Assembly (NCBI RefSeq): GCF_009733595.1
Contig: NZ_WOFH01000006.1
Span: 124,001 to 188,000 of the forward strand
Source: Actinomadura litoris
GTDB lineage: Bacteria > Actinomycetota > Actinomycetes > Streptosporangiales > Streptosporangiaceae
Reading direction: 5' to 3'
Length of the DNA stretch: 64,000 nt
The translations under genes were made by a program, and so were the position numbers. Positions 1 through 9,500 of this stretch are shown here, one piece after another; position 1 is the first letter of the stretch; the number at the start of each line of letters is the position of its first letter. The notes below the pieces were generated by a model that did no database searches, was not told the origin of the DNA, and saw nothing but the letters and a program-made list of their open reading frames with translations.

Positions 1-878
1 TCGACAATGATCCGGACGCCTACGCGACCCTGCGGAGCAACCGTCCGAACTGGGATGTGAGACAAGGCGATCTTCTGAGCTTCGCCGGTAATGATCATCC
101 ACAGGTTCTGGACGTCGACCTCCTCGCCGGCGGTCCCCCCAGGCTGCCCTATTCCGTCGCCGGCAACCGGAAGGGACCGGAGAGCGACCGCCGTGATCTG
201 CTGCGGGCGGCCGTGTGGCTCGCGACGGAGGTCCAGCCACGGGCACTGATGTTGGAGAACGTCCCCGCCCTGGTGAAGGAGCCCAGGTTCGTCAAGACGC
301 GGAGCTTTGTGGAAGAGGAGTTGAAGAACGCCGGTTACGAGGTCCGGTGGAAGATCCTCGATGCTCAAGACTTCGGTGTCCCGCAGCGACGGGAACACGG
401 TGTGATCGTGGCGATGCGTCCCGATGATATGAACCGGTTCGAGTGGCCTGAGCCCACCGGCGGTGCCATCACGGTGGGTGAGGCGCTCTGGCGGTCGATG
501 GCGAGTCGTGGCTGGGGTGGTGCGGCCGAGTGGCGGCTGATGGCGAATGAGGTCGCACCGACGATCGTCGGAGGCTCGAAGGACCGGGGCGGCGCCGACC
601 TCGGCCCGTCGAGGACGAAGCGGATCTGGGCCAGGTTGGGCGTCAACGGTGGCAGCCTCGCCGACGAGGTTCCCGGGCCGGAGTTCGTCCTGGACCCGGA
701 GGGGGAGGGCGGGCTTCCCAAACTGACCGTTCCGCAAGCGGCCGTCCTGCAGGCATTCCCCGACGACTGGACGTTCGCCGGACGGAAGACCTCCCGCTAC
801 CGGCAGATCGCCCAGGCCATACCACCACCCTTGGCGGCCGCTCTGGGGCGGCGTATCGCGCAGGCCATCGCGACCTGA
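1..878 (+). CDS. DNA cytosine-C5 methyltransferase, 5'-truncated by window, catalytic Cys missing
   Basis: This is the C-terminal part of a 5-methylcytosine DNA methyltransferase. The reading frame is open from base 3, so the true start lies before the window and GTG 57 is only an internal codon. Visible motifs are motif IV region GGPPRLPYSVAG, motif VI MLENVP, motif VIII VPQRRE, a short target-recognition region, and motifs IX-X (RQIAQAIPPPLAAALGRRIA) near the end. In active enzymes motif IV reads PCQ or PC-x-P; here the codon at 141-143 is AGG (Arg) where the catalytic Cys should be. If the sequence is right, this copy cannot form the usual covalent intermediate and may bind DNA or be inactive. 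It is followed after 82 bp by a second, intact methyltransferase in the same direction, so the two probably form one modification module of the adjacent defence array. Family assignment is firm; activity is doubtful. Confidence 0.85.
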   Translation, partial: DNDPDAYATLRSNRPNWDVRQGDLLSFAGNDHPQVLDVDLLAGGPPRLPYSVAGNRKGPESDRRDLLRAAVWLATEVQPRALMLENVPALVKEPRFVKTRSFVEEELKNAGYEVRWKILDAQDFGVPQRREHGVIVAMRPDDMNRFEWPEPTGGAITVGEALWRSMASRGWGGAAEWRLMANEVAPTIVGGSKDRGGADLGPSRTKRIWARLGVNGGSLADEVPGPEFVLDPEGEGGLPKLTVPQAAVLQAFPDDWTFAGRKTSRYRQIAQAIPPPLAAALGRRIAQAIAT

Positions 879-960
879 CGCCCTCGATTCAGTTCCAAGA
901 TCCTCGCTCACGGCCGGATTGGCCCCGGCCCGCGGCCATGCCCCGATAGGGTGACCATCC

Positions 961-2214
961 ATGACCACCAGTCCCACCGGCACCATCAACGTGATCGACC
1001 TTTTCGCCGGCTGTGGTGGTTTCACGCAGGGTTTCCGAGGGCTCAGCACGACTCCGCGGCGCTCCTCGTCACCGTTCCGAACCGTCGGCGCGGTGGAGTT
1101 GGACGTCGCCGCCGCATCGACGTACGCGGCCAACTTCGCGGATGAGGCGGGGGGCACGGACCATATCTTCTCCGGTAAGGAGAACGGGGACATCACCAAA
1201 TGGGACCCGGGCCAGGTCAATGCCGACGTCGACGTGATTCTCGGCGGCCCCCCTTGTCAGGGGTTCTCGGGCCTTGGGAAGGAGGATGAGGACGACCCGC
1301 GCAACAGGCTCTGGCGAGAGTACATGCGCGTGGTCAATGCCCTGCACCCCAAGATATTCGTGATGGAGAACGTCGACCGGTTCTCCAAATCACGTGAATA
1401 CACGGAACTGCGTCAGGCACTGAAGAACGCGGTCGAGCGGCCGGACGGGCAGCTCCGTGACTACCATTTGGAATCCATGGTGCTGAACGCCGCCGACTAC
1501 GGGGTGCCTCAGGCGCGCAGGCGTACGATCATCCTCGCCACCAGGCGCGACCTGATCGACAAGCACCCGGAGAAGAAGCCTCTGACGCACCCCGTGGCCA
1601 CCCATCGGAAGCCCGAGAAGGTCCGCAGCGGTTCGCTCATCGACGTCGATGAGATCTTTCCACCGTGGGTTCCCGCGAGCACGGTCTTCGAAACGACACC
1701 CAAGAACACCGCGACCACCGAGCTTCCTGAACGGAGGATCTCCCCTTTGGGGACCGAGCTCCCTGGCGCGTTCAAGACCATGGACCTGCATATCGGACGC
1801 AATCCCATGGCGTTGTCCTTGGCCAGGTACGAGGCCATCCCGCCTGGCGGCAACCGTCACGACCTGCCCCGCGCTCTCTCCACGGAGAGCTGGTGGAACC
1901 ATCACAAGGGCAGCGGGGACGTCATGGGCCGGATGCACTGGGACCAGCCTTCGGTGACCATCAGGACCGAGTTCTTCAAGCCGGAGAAGGGACGTTACCT
2001 TCATCCCTTTGAGAACCGTCCGATCACACATCTTGAGGCGGCCCTGCTCCAGGGCTTTCCACCTGATTTCCTCTGGTGCGGGAGCAAGATCCAGATCGCC
2101 CGCCAGATCGGGAACGCCGTTCCCGTCGGCCTTGCCCGTGCCATAGCGAATCAGGTATATGCCTACCTCAAGGCCACCGGCCAGGTGGAACAGCCCATAC
2201 GCAGGTCCGCCTGA
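961..2214 (+). CDS. DNA cytosine-C5 methyltransferase (intact)
   Basis: A 417-aa 5mC DNA methyltransferase that would transfer a methyl group from SAM to cytosine C5. Motif I is DLFAGCGGF near the N-terminus, motif IV is GGPPCQGFSGLG with the catalytic Cys, motif VI is VMENVDRF, motif VIII is YGVPQARRRTIIL, the variable target-recognition region covers roughly residues 210-330, and motifs IX/X (LQGFPPDFLWCG, RQIGNAVPVGLARAIA) close the protein. ATG 961 is preceded by a weak AGGGTG. It lies 82 bp after another methyltransferase and converges with the leftward operon ending at 2234 (19 bp apart). In DISARM class 2 a cytosine methyltransferase (DrmMII) marks host DNA; the DrmA/DrmB-like genes at 13186-18287 make that a reasonable role here, but this is inference. 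An orphan or other restriction-system methylase is the alternative. Confidence 0.92.
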   Translation: MTTSPTGTINVIDLFAGCGGFTQGFRGLSTTPRRSSSPFRTVGAVELDVAAASTYAANFADEAGGTDHIFSGKENGDITKWDPGQVNADVDVILGGPPCQGFSGLGKEDEDDPRNRLWREYMRVVNALHPKIFVMENVDRFSKSREYTELRQALKNAVERPDGQLRDYHLESMVLNAADYGVPQARRRTIILATRRDLIDKHPEKKPLTHPVATHRKPEKVRSGSLIDVDEIFPPWVPASTVFETTPKNTATTELPERRISPLGTELPGAFKTMDLHIGRNPMALSLARYEAIPPGGNRHDLPRALSTESWWNHHKGSGDVMGRMHWDQPSVTIRTEFFKPEKGRYLHPFENRPITHLEAALLQGFPPDFLWCGSKIQIARQIGNAVPVGLARAIANQVYAYLKATGQVEQPIRRSA

Positions 2215-2233
2215 ACCGCGCAGAGCGAACCGA

Positions 2234-3106
2234 TCAAGAGTCTTTGGCCTCCTTCTGCTCCTTGCCGCGGACGGGGGCCTCGGCGAACAACCGTTTGAAG
2301 ATCGGTACAAGGGTGTTCACGGCGCCCAGGGGCGCACGGCCGTCGTCCGGGCCATCCGGCATCCCATCCAGCGGTACCAGCGTGCTGTCGAGGGCCTCGA
2401 TCCAGGCCAGGTAGGCGTCCGGATCGGGTTCCGCGTCGGGTGCGAGCGCCTCGAAGAACAGGGTCGTGCCGGCCGTGTTGACCGCCTGTGCGAGCGCGTT
2501 GACGTCTCGACCGGTTCGTAGGGTCCCGTCGGCCAGGAGCTTGAGCATCGCCTGTGCGGTGGGCCGGTGGAGGATGACTTCGAGACGGAGCACCGTGTTG
2601 AGGACGTCCTGATTTTCGCAGGCCAGGACGACAGGCGCATAGTCGTAGCCGTCGCGGAACAATTCGGCGGCCCACCACAGTCGGGCGAAGGCGTGAGAGT
2701 AGAAGGCGCCGGAGAAGCGGCTCCTGTTGACCGTGGGGATCGGTTGCGTCTTCGTCGCTCGGCCCATGTGGCGCCAGAAGACGTAGTCCGGGGCGATGCG
2801 CAGCGCCAAGTGGTTCCACATCCGGTTGTCCGCCGCCTCACCCCGCGTGATGCGCAGTGTGGAGTGGAGGCGCGTGGAGAGCCAGGCATCGGCCTCGGTT
2901 CGCGGCCCGTCGAAGCGTTTCATGGCCTCGTCGACCAGTTCACGGATGGGCTCGGCGGACCACCTGAGTTCGTGGGGAAGGGCCTCGCACGCCTGGTCGA
3001 TCGCCGCCACGGGCAACGGCTCGCGGTCCTGGAGCACGGGCGTGGTCAGGAACCTGGCCGAGGCCTCGTCCGGTAGCAGCGCGAGACGTTCCGGTGCGGT
3101 GCTCAT
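2234..3106 (-). CDS. putative DUF6339-like protein of the defence array
   Basis: A soluble 290-aa protein with no signal peptide or membrane segment. The most distinctive stretch is in the middle: a tryptophan- and arginine-rich segment (DYVFWRHMGR, then RFSGAFYSHAFARLWWAAEL) that resembles proteins annotated DUF6339 beside methyltransferases and DrmA/DrmB genes; I make this family link from memory and hold it at moderate confidence. No catalytic motif is evident. The C-terminus is charged (KEQKEAKDS). It is the last gene of a three-gene leftward operon; its ATG overlaps the stop of the upstream gene by ATGA (3103-3106), so the two are probably translated together. Function unknown. Confidence 0.7.
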   Translation of the reverse strand: MSTAPERLALLPDEASARFLTTPVLQDREPLPVAAIDQACEALPHELRWSAEPIRELVDEAMKRFDGPRTEADAWLSTRLHSTLRITRGEAADNRMWNHLALRIAPDYVFWRHMGRATKTQPIPTVNRSRFSGAFYSHAFARLWWAAELFRDGYDYAPVVLACENQDVLNTVLRLEVILHRPTAQAMLKLLADGTLRTGRDVNALAQAVNTAGTTLFFEALAPDAEPDPDAYLAWIEALDSTLVPLDGMPDGPDDGRAPLGAVNTLVPIFKRLFAEAPVRGKEQKEAKDS

Positions 3107-4068
3107 TCGTTCTCCTGCCCCGATCGGCGAACCGTACGAATGAAGGCGCCGAGGTTGCGCGGTAGTCGTGCCTGTTTAGCGGCGGCGTGCAGCAGACGTG
3201 TCTGGAGGTCGCTTCCTCCGTCCCCGGTCCTTCTCCGGTTCGCGAGTTCGGCCAGCGCGTCGTCCGGGGAACGGTCGGGAAAGACGTCGGAGAGCAGTCG
3301 CTTGAGCACGGACTCCTGCCATCCGCCAGGCCAGTCGGGAGGCCCGGACTCGAAATCTATCGCGTAGACCGCCGAGTTGAAGAGTGAGGTCCACACGTCC
3401 TGGGCGATCTGAGCCGAGACCGCGTCACGTGCGGCGCGGTCAACCGACCGGCTGCTTTCGAGCATCGTACTGAGACCCTCGAACCCCTTGTTGAGGTAGA
3501 GGACGGGCTCCTCCCCGACGGACTCGACCGTCCAGGGGTCCGCGCTGAACGGACGCAGGCGAGCGTTGCCCTCGTCACCGAAGTCGGCCCAGACGGTCCT
3601 GATCGTGGTGCTCTTGACCGGCGTGCGCGCCTTGAGATCGATCGTCCATGTCTCGTCCGCCGTGCCGATCTGCCGCCCCGCGGTGCCGTCGACGGTCGCG
3701 ACCACGTGGCCGGTCAACTGAACACGACCGACGTGCCGGTCCCGGTGCACTACGACGTCACCGGTCCAGATGCCCGGTTCCTCCTGATGAAGGCGTGCGG
3801 TGGTCCGTACGTTGGTCCGCCGTTCGGACAACACCGCGTAGCAGCCCTCGTCCCTCCAGGGCCCGGACGCCAGCTCCTGGCGCGGCGTGCGGAGCCGTAC
3901 CGAGAGCCGGGCGGTCTCCCAGCGCTCGCGTTCGACCTGGTGGAGCGCCACCATCCGTTGCGGGACGGAGATCATGGCGAAGGGGAGGGAGATGTCATCG
4001 AGCCGCGCCTCCCGGACCTCCAGGGAGACGTCGCCCACGAGGACGGGGTACGGGGTCAGCCGCTTCAT
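3103..4068 (-). CDS. conserved hypothetical protein, middle gene of GHKL operon
   Basis: A 321-aa protein I do not recognise. The first two thirds look beta-rich with alternating hydrophobic residues; the last third (from about residue 210) is helical and Arg/Lys-rich, ending RLPRNLGAFIRTVRRSG, which could contact nucleic acid or a partner. No signal peptide, transmembrane span, Walker motif or nuclease signature is visible. It overlaps both neighbours by ATGA (4065-4068 and 3103-3106), so its product is likely made in fixed ratio with the XRE/GHKL ATPase upstream and the putative DUF6339-like protein downstream, and may be a dedicated subunit of their complex. Confidence 0.75.
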   Translation of the reverse strand: MKRLTPYPVLVGDVSLEVREARLDDISLPFAMISVPQRMVALHQVERERWETARLSVRLRTPRQELASGPWRDEGCYAVLSERRTNVRTTARLHQEEPGIWTGDVVVHRDRHVGRVQLTGHVVATVDGTAGRQIGTADETWTIDLKARTPVKSTTIRTVWADFGDEGNARLRPFSADPWTVESVGEEPVLYLNKGFEGLSTMLESSRSVDRAARDAVSAQIAQDVWTSLFNSAVYAIDFESGPPDWPGGWQESVLKRLLSDVFPDRSPDDALAELANRRRTGDGGSDLQTRLLHAAAKQARLPRNLGAFIRTVRRSGQENE

Positions 4069-6134
4069 CGGATCTCGTCCTTCGCCTGGGCCAGATCGAC
4101 CTCGATCACGGACATGTCCGCAGCCACCGGGTGTTCGGCCACGTCGCTCACACAGGAGAACGCCGCCGTGCGCGCACCCGCGGTGAACAGCAGCCGGTTG
4201 TCATCGGTCACCTCGCAGTTGGATTCGGCGGTGACCTCGGCCCAGCCGGCCTGAGGGCGGGGGCCGGAACGGGTGGCGAACCGTAGTATCGGGCGCACCG
4301 ACCAGGGATCCTCCCGCTCAGGCAACCGGACCTCGACGCGCACGCGCCAGGCTCCGTCGGTGTCGAGCGTGCCGGTCGCGCTCTTGACCGTCGGGAAGCC
4401 CGGACTGCGGGGCGTCGAGGGCGGATCGAGGCGAAGCAGGTCTCGCAGGGAGGGGGGCGTCTCGTCGACCTTCACCTCGGGCGGTTTGACCACGGCGCGG
4501 ACCTGGTCGAGCATCGCCCGTCGGAACTCTCGGATCCGAGAGGCCGCCCCCCTGGCGTAGGTGGCGGTCAGGTCGTCGGTCTGTTTCCAGTCGTTGTGCT
4601 CGGGGGGTTCGGCGGTCCGTAGGAAGTTCTCGGCCAGTTCGGCGTCCTCGGCTTTCGAGCCGGTGGCCTGACCGGCGAGCAGGACGGCCTGGAACGGCGG
4701 GGAGCCCAAGGGAACGTCGCTGACGGGGCGTTCCACGACCACCATGTGGCTGCCCCGCATGCACACCAGCCGGTTGGGACCTTCATCGTCGGACGCAGGG
4801 GTCACCAGCAGTATCGCCTGGTGAACGACGGCATCGGGGCGGCCGACCTCCTTCAGCGGTGGCACGGTCAGCGGGACCGTCGCGGACACGACCCCCTCCG
4901 CGTCGGTCATCTCGGTGACGGTCTCGCCGTCCAGGAACGCTCGTACGGCTCGGGACCGTGCGGGCTCGTAGCGGTGTGGATCGACCCGTTCTTCGGCGAC
5001 GACCGTCCGTCCGTCGCGCAGTGCCTCGACGGACGCCTCCAGCATGGGAGCCGAGTCGCGTCCGGAGACCATGCATGCCCAGAAACTCTCGGCGAGACTG
5101 CGAACCAGAACGGTGTGCATCGATTCCAGATCGGTGGCCTCTCCGGCCGGGTCATGGACCCCGACGATGAGGAAGGAGGTGCCGGGGTCGCCGCTGCCCC
5201 GGGTCAGGTAGAGGTCGTTGATCGTCCGTTCGTCCGCCCACCAGGAGCGGGGGGCTCCGTCTCGCCGCGGGTCGGCTTCACCCAGCCATGCCGGCCCGGC
5301 GTACTGCCGCCCCTCGACCTCGCGCCAGGGCAGGTCCAGCCGTCCGATCAACCGTCGTTCACGTCGTTCTTCGAAGGGCTCCGACAGCGTGCTGTGCATC
5401 ATCACCAGGCCGAACTGGCTCGCCGCCCACAAGGTCGCCTTCCCCAGCCCGTACGAGCCGCCCGCCGTTCCGCTCTTTCGGCTGTCGAGTTGCCGCCGGA
5501 CGACGGCCGCGAACTTGCCGTCGTCGTACTCGGGGCCGGTGAGGCCGGAGGCGTTGTAGTCGTCCACGCGAAGAAGGAGGAGACCGCCCGCCTCCTTGAG
5601 CTCCCGCAGACCATTTCGAAGGACACGTCCGACCTTCTGCCTACCGTCCGCCGCTGCCTCGAAGTGAGGTTGTAGGTCGTTCCAGCGCACGGCGTTGAAG
5701 AACCGGTGCAACCGCTCCCCGGTGATCTCGTGCAACACGTATCGAACCCGGACCGGCCTGCTGGAGTCGAACCGCTCGTCCAGGCTGTTCTGTGTCGCCT
5801 CCCTGGCGAGGACGGCCAGATCGGAGTCGAAGGCGAAGGCCGCGGCGTTGCCCAGTTCCCGGCCGCCGTCAGCATAGGCCAGCCGGTGGTGCCATTCGAC
5901 ATTGCCCGAAGAGTCCGGAATGTCTGTTCCTGTCATGGACGCCCCGGAGGCGAGTCCGAGAATCCGCTCGATCTCCTTGATCTTCTCCATGCGAGGTTCG
6001 GCTCGACCCGTGATCCAGGCGGAGACGGCCGCGCGGGTGACGTCCAGTTCGTTGGCCAACTCGACCTGACTCATCCCCTTCCGCCGCAGTTGCCGGCCCA
6101 GCCAGGGGCCGAACTCCTTGATCTCTTCACTCAC
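4065..6134 (-). CDS. XRE-HTH protein with GHKL (Hsp90/MORC-type) ATPase domain
   Basis: A 689-aa protein joining an N-terminal XRE-type helix-turn-helix (residues about 10-58, MSQVELANELDVTRAAVSAW) to a GHKL-fold ATPase. The ATP-lid motifs are visible: N-box REATQNSLDE (about 111-120), a DxGxG-like motif I LRVDDYNASGLTG (about 188-200), and the glycine-rich motif GGSYGLGKATLW (about 225-236). The long C-terminal half is not recognised and ends in a beta-rich region. The HTH suggests DNA binding, possibly at the palindromes just upstream of its own start (6185-6219), which would make it an autoregulator as well as an effector. It heads a three-gene leftward operon with ATGA overlaps, divergent from the GHKL-helicase operon. 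GHKL ATPases act as ATP-gated clamps; a DNA-clamp role here is inference. Confidence 0.8.
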   Translation of the reverse strand: MSEEIKEFGPWLGRQLRRKGMSQVELANELDVTRAAVSAWITGRAEPRMEKIKEIERILGLASGASMTGTDIPDSSGNVEWHHRLAYADGGRELGNAAAFAFDSDLAVLAREATQNSLDERFDSSRPVRVRYVLHEITGERLHRFFNAVRWNDLQPHFEAAADGRQKVGRVLRNGLRELKEAGGLLLLRVDDYNASGLTGPEYDDGKFAAVVRRQLDSRKSGTAGGSYGLGKATLWAASQFGLVMMHSTLSEPFEERRERRLIGRLDLPWREVEGRQYAGPAWLGEADPRRDGAPRSWWADERTINDLYLTRGSGDPGTSFLIVGVHDPAGEATDLESMHTVLVRSLAESFWACMVSGRDSAPMLEASVEALRDGRTVVAEERVDPHRYEPARSRAVRAFLDGETVTEMTDAEGVVSATVPLTVPPLKEVGRPDAVVHQAILLVTPASDDEGPNRLVCMRGSHMVVVERPVSDVPLGSPPFQAVLLAGQATGSKAEDAELAENFLRTAEPPEHNDWKQTDDLTATYARGAASRIREFRRAMLDQVRAVVKPPEVKVDETPPSLRDLLRLDPPSTPRSPGFPTVKSATGTLDTDGAWRVRVEVRLPEREDPWSVRPILRFATRSGPRPQAGWAEVTAESNCEVTDDNRLLFTAGARTAAFSCVSDVAEHPVAADMSVIEVDLAQAKDEIR

Positions 6135-6184
6135 CGAGAGTCACCTCGTCTTCGGTTCGGCTCAGAACGCTCGCTCCGGACGCC

Positions 6185-6219
6185 TTTGACAGCCTAGGGT
6201 ATGTCAAAGCCTGTTTGAC
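6185..6219. promoter_or_regulatory. overlapping TTTGACA palindromes, candidate operator for the divergent operons
   Basis: Three copies of the same half-site are packed in 35 bp: TTTGACA (6185-6191), TGTCAAA (6202-6208) and TTTGAC (6214-6219). The first two form a perfect 7-bp inverted repeat with a 10-bp spacer; the last two form GTCAAA-GCCTG-TTTGAC. The site is about 50 bp upstream of the XRE-HTH/GHKL gene, whose HTH is the obvious candidate to bind it. The half-sites also resemble -35 hexamers, so binding would block initiation. The rest of the 442-bp divergent gap (6135-6576) contains no convincing gene. Confidence 0.5.
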
Positions 6220-6576
6220 GCCCCCTCTGGGGAGACCGGCTCCTATGTGGCGCTCGACCCGGGCTGTAGTGGAGAGGGGGTGGGAGCGTCCATGAGACCA
6301 GAATCTGTAAGGGCATTGCGCGACGAGTGAGCGGTGTGCTCAACTTGACGGGCCTTGACGCGAAGGTGGACAAACGTCTCGAATTCGCGCTGCAGCAGCA
6401 TGCTCGAATGTGGCCGAGAGCGGACACTCAAGGAGGCCGCTGCGAGCATATCCGCTGGTCAGGGCCCTTGGAATGTCCGGGCAAAAAAGATCTACATCGG
6501 CCTGGAGTGTGTGTCGTGCGCGCGTTATGGCGGCATGCATTAATCTTCAACATCAACAAATGAACCCCCGCGCGGC

Positions 6577-9500
6577 ATGGAGAAGACAACGGCCGTGAGC
6601 CCCTCTGAAGAACGCAGCGTCCTACAAGTCGTGCTCGAGCAGACCAAGCGTGTCCTCGAGACCTACCGGATCGACCGCGGGCTCATCCAGGAGCACGCCA
6701 ACGGCGAGCGCCGGATCACCCAGGGCGGCTACGGCGACCGTCAGCTGTACGAGCTCGTACAGAACGGCGCCGACGAGCTGCTCAACGATGACGGCGGTGA
6801 GATCGCCCTCGTCCTCACCAAGACCCACCTCTATTGCGCCAACCAGGGCTCCCCGATGACCCCGGTGGGAGCCGACACCATCCTGCGCATGGGGGTCTCC
6901 CGCAAACGCGGCGGTCAGATCGGTCGCTTCGGGGTCGGCGTGAAGTCCGTCCTGAGCGTCACGGACTCTCCGCAGTTCTTCAGCAGGGAGGACGGGAAGA
7001 GCTTCGGCTTCGATCGGGATTGGGCGGCAGAGCAGATCAGGGCCGTCCAGCCCACCGCCGATGAGATCCCCGTGCTCCGAATGGCGCAGCCGCTCGACCG
7101 GGACAAGGCCATGGCGGCGGACCCCATTCTGGCGGGGCTGTTGAGGTGGGCCACCACGGTCGTCCGACTGCCGCTCAAGCCCAGCCAGGTGAACCGCCTG
7201 GCCGCGGACCTGGAGAACTTCCCGATCCAGTTCCCGCTCTTCTCGCCGCAAGTCGGCACGCTCACGCTCGAAGATCGGCGTGGTACGAAGGTCGTCAAGC
7301 GACAGATCTTTCACAAGCACGATGGAGACCGTCGCACCCTCCAGGTGGACCGGACCACGGGCGGCAGCACGAGTGAGGACTGGCGCGTCTTCACCAGGTC
7401 GCATCGACCGTCCGCGAAGGCTCTTGGCGAGGCCGGAGAGCTGCACGACCGTCCGGAGATCGACGTCTCCTGGGCCGTCCCGGATAGGAGCGGTCGGGAG
7501 GCGAGGCTCGGTCGGTTCTGGGCGTACTTCCCCACCAATTTCACCACGACCCTGCGGGGGATCGTCAACGCTCCTTGGAAGACCAGTGAGGACAGGCAGA
7601 ACCTTTACGACGCCAACTCCTTCAACAAGGAACTGATCGAGGTGGCCGCCGAGTTGGTGGTGGACTCGCTGGAGTCGTTGTCGCATCCCGAGGACCCCTG
7701 TGCGCATCTCGACCACGTCCCGGCGCGTGGACGAGAGGAGCCGCAGTTCGCGGCCACCGAGCTCGTCAAGAAGATCTGGGAGATCGCGGCCCACAAACCG
7801 GCCCTGCCCGACCAGGACGGACGATTCGGCGCCGTGGCCGAGATCAGACTCCACCCCGAAGGACTGAGGCCCGAGTGGCGGGAGCTGTGGGGCGGGTACG
7901 CGGACCGGCCGAGGAACTGGTGCCACCACTCGGTGGAGAAGACGCCTCACCGCAGGGACAGCGCCGAACGAGCCCTCACCACCGCGGGCGTGCCGGTCGC
8001 CTCGGTGCGGGAGTGGCTGGAGGCGCTCGTCCAGGACGAATCCCCCGAAGCGTCCGCACGGGCGATCATGATCGTGGCCGACATGCAGCGGCACAAGCCC
8101 GCGTTGGCCGAGGATGCGAGGAAGGCCAGGGTCATCCTGACCGAGAACCTCGGCCTCGTCGCGCCTTCGCCCAACGTCTTCCGCCGTAGCTCGACGGACC
8201 GGCTGGCGGACAAGATGATCTATGTTGACGACAGGGTGACCGCCGAAGAGGACGCCGTCCTTCGAGCGCTCGATGAGCTGGGCGTGCACGAGGCCGATGC
8301 CGCAGGCCGGTTCGCCTCCGTCCTGGAGAAGGGTTTTCTCGGCTACGGAGACGACCAGTGGACCGCCTTCTGGGTGCTGGCCCGTCAGGCCGGGCCCGCA
8401 GGCACCCTGGCCGCCGTACGCGAGAGCGACATCGACACCAGCGTGCAGTTCAAGGTACGGACGGTCTCCGGCGAGTTCAGGCGCGTCAATGACTGCCTGC
8501 TACCCGGCAGGGTCGTTCCGGGCGACGGCTCGCGGGACGCCAGGATCGCCGTGGACATGGAGTTCCACGACCCGGATCGTTCGATCCTTCGTGACGTCGG
8601 TCTTCGCGAGGGACCCGCCATGGGCGTCGACCCGCGTGAAGAGCCCTGGTTCGAGGAGTACGCCGAGTACAACCACCGGCGCTACTGCAGGTCTTTGCCG
8701 GCGAGCGCATCTCGCCCGCAGCTCAAGACCATGCGCTTCGACGGTTCGAAGCCGGCGGGTCCGCTGCGTTTCCTGACCGAACTCTCGGACGAGGGACGGG
8801 CGACCTTCCTCCGTGAGCTTCCGCCACATGGCCTGGTCACCACGTGGCGGATGCAGGTCGGGGCACAGAATTCGACCCAGACCAACATCATGTCGCCGCT
8901 CAAGTGGATGGCGCTCAAGCACGGTCGCCTGGAGACCTCGCGTGGTCTGCGGCGAGCGACCAGGGCCGTGAGCCCATTGCTCCGTGCCAACGCCGATGTT
9001 CTCCCCGTAGCCGACGGGCCGACCGCGGTCGCGGAGGTACTGGGACTGCCCGCCACTCTCTCCGATATCACCGAGCGGATCTGGACGGACCTCGTCGGTG
9101 AGGCGGAGACCAGCGAGGACGATCGATTTCCAGGGAAGGTCTACGCCCTCCTCTTCGAGGCCGGAGCGGACTGGCCGGAGGGCGCACGCACTCGCTGTCG
9201 GGTCGGCGACGTTTGGAGTTGCGAGCCGGAGGACGATGAGATCGTCGTGACCGCGAGCCAGGCGGAGTACGACGCCCTGGTCCGCGAACGCGTGCCGGCG
9301 CTGCTCGCCCCGTCCGACGAGGCCGCCGAGCAGATGCGCGAGACGTGGCGGATGCGCTCGCCCGGCGACGTGATCCAGAAGGAGATCCGGCCGGTCCCAC
9401 AAGGGGAGCCGGTCCTGCTGACCGAGGAGTTCCCACACCTGAGGTCGGTGCGACGTAATCAGGTCGAGGGCTGGACCTTGGTGCGCTGCAGTGAACTGGA

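Noticed and set aside
6327..6563. 78-aa open frame between the divergent operons, in slightly lower-GC DNA
   Set aside because: No good ribosome binding site, no recognisable composition or motif; overlaps other equally random frames. Treated as intergenic.
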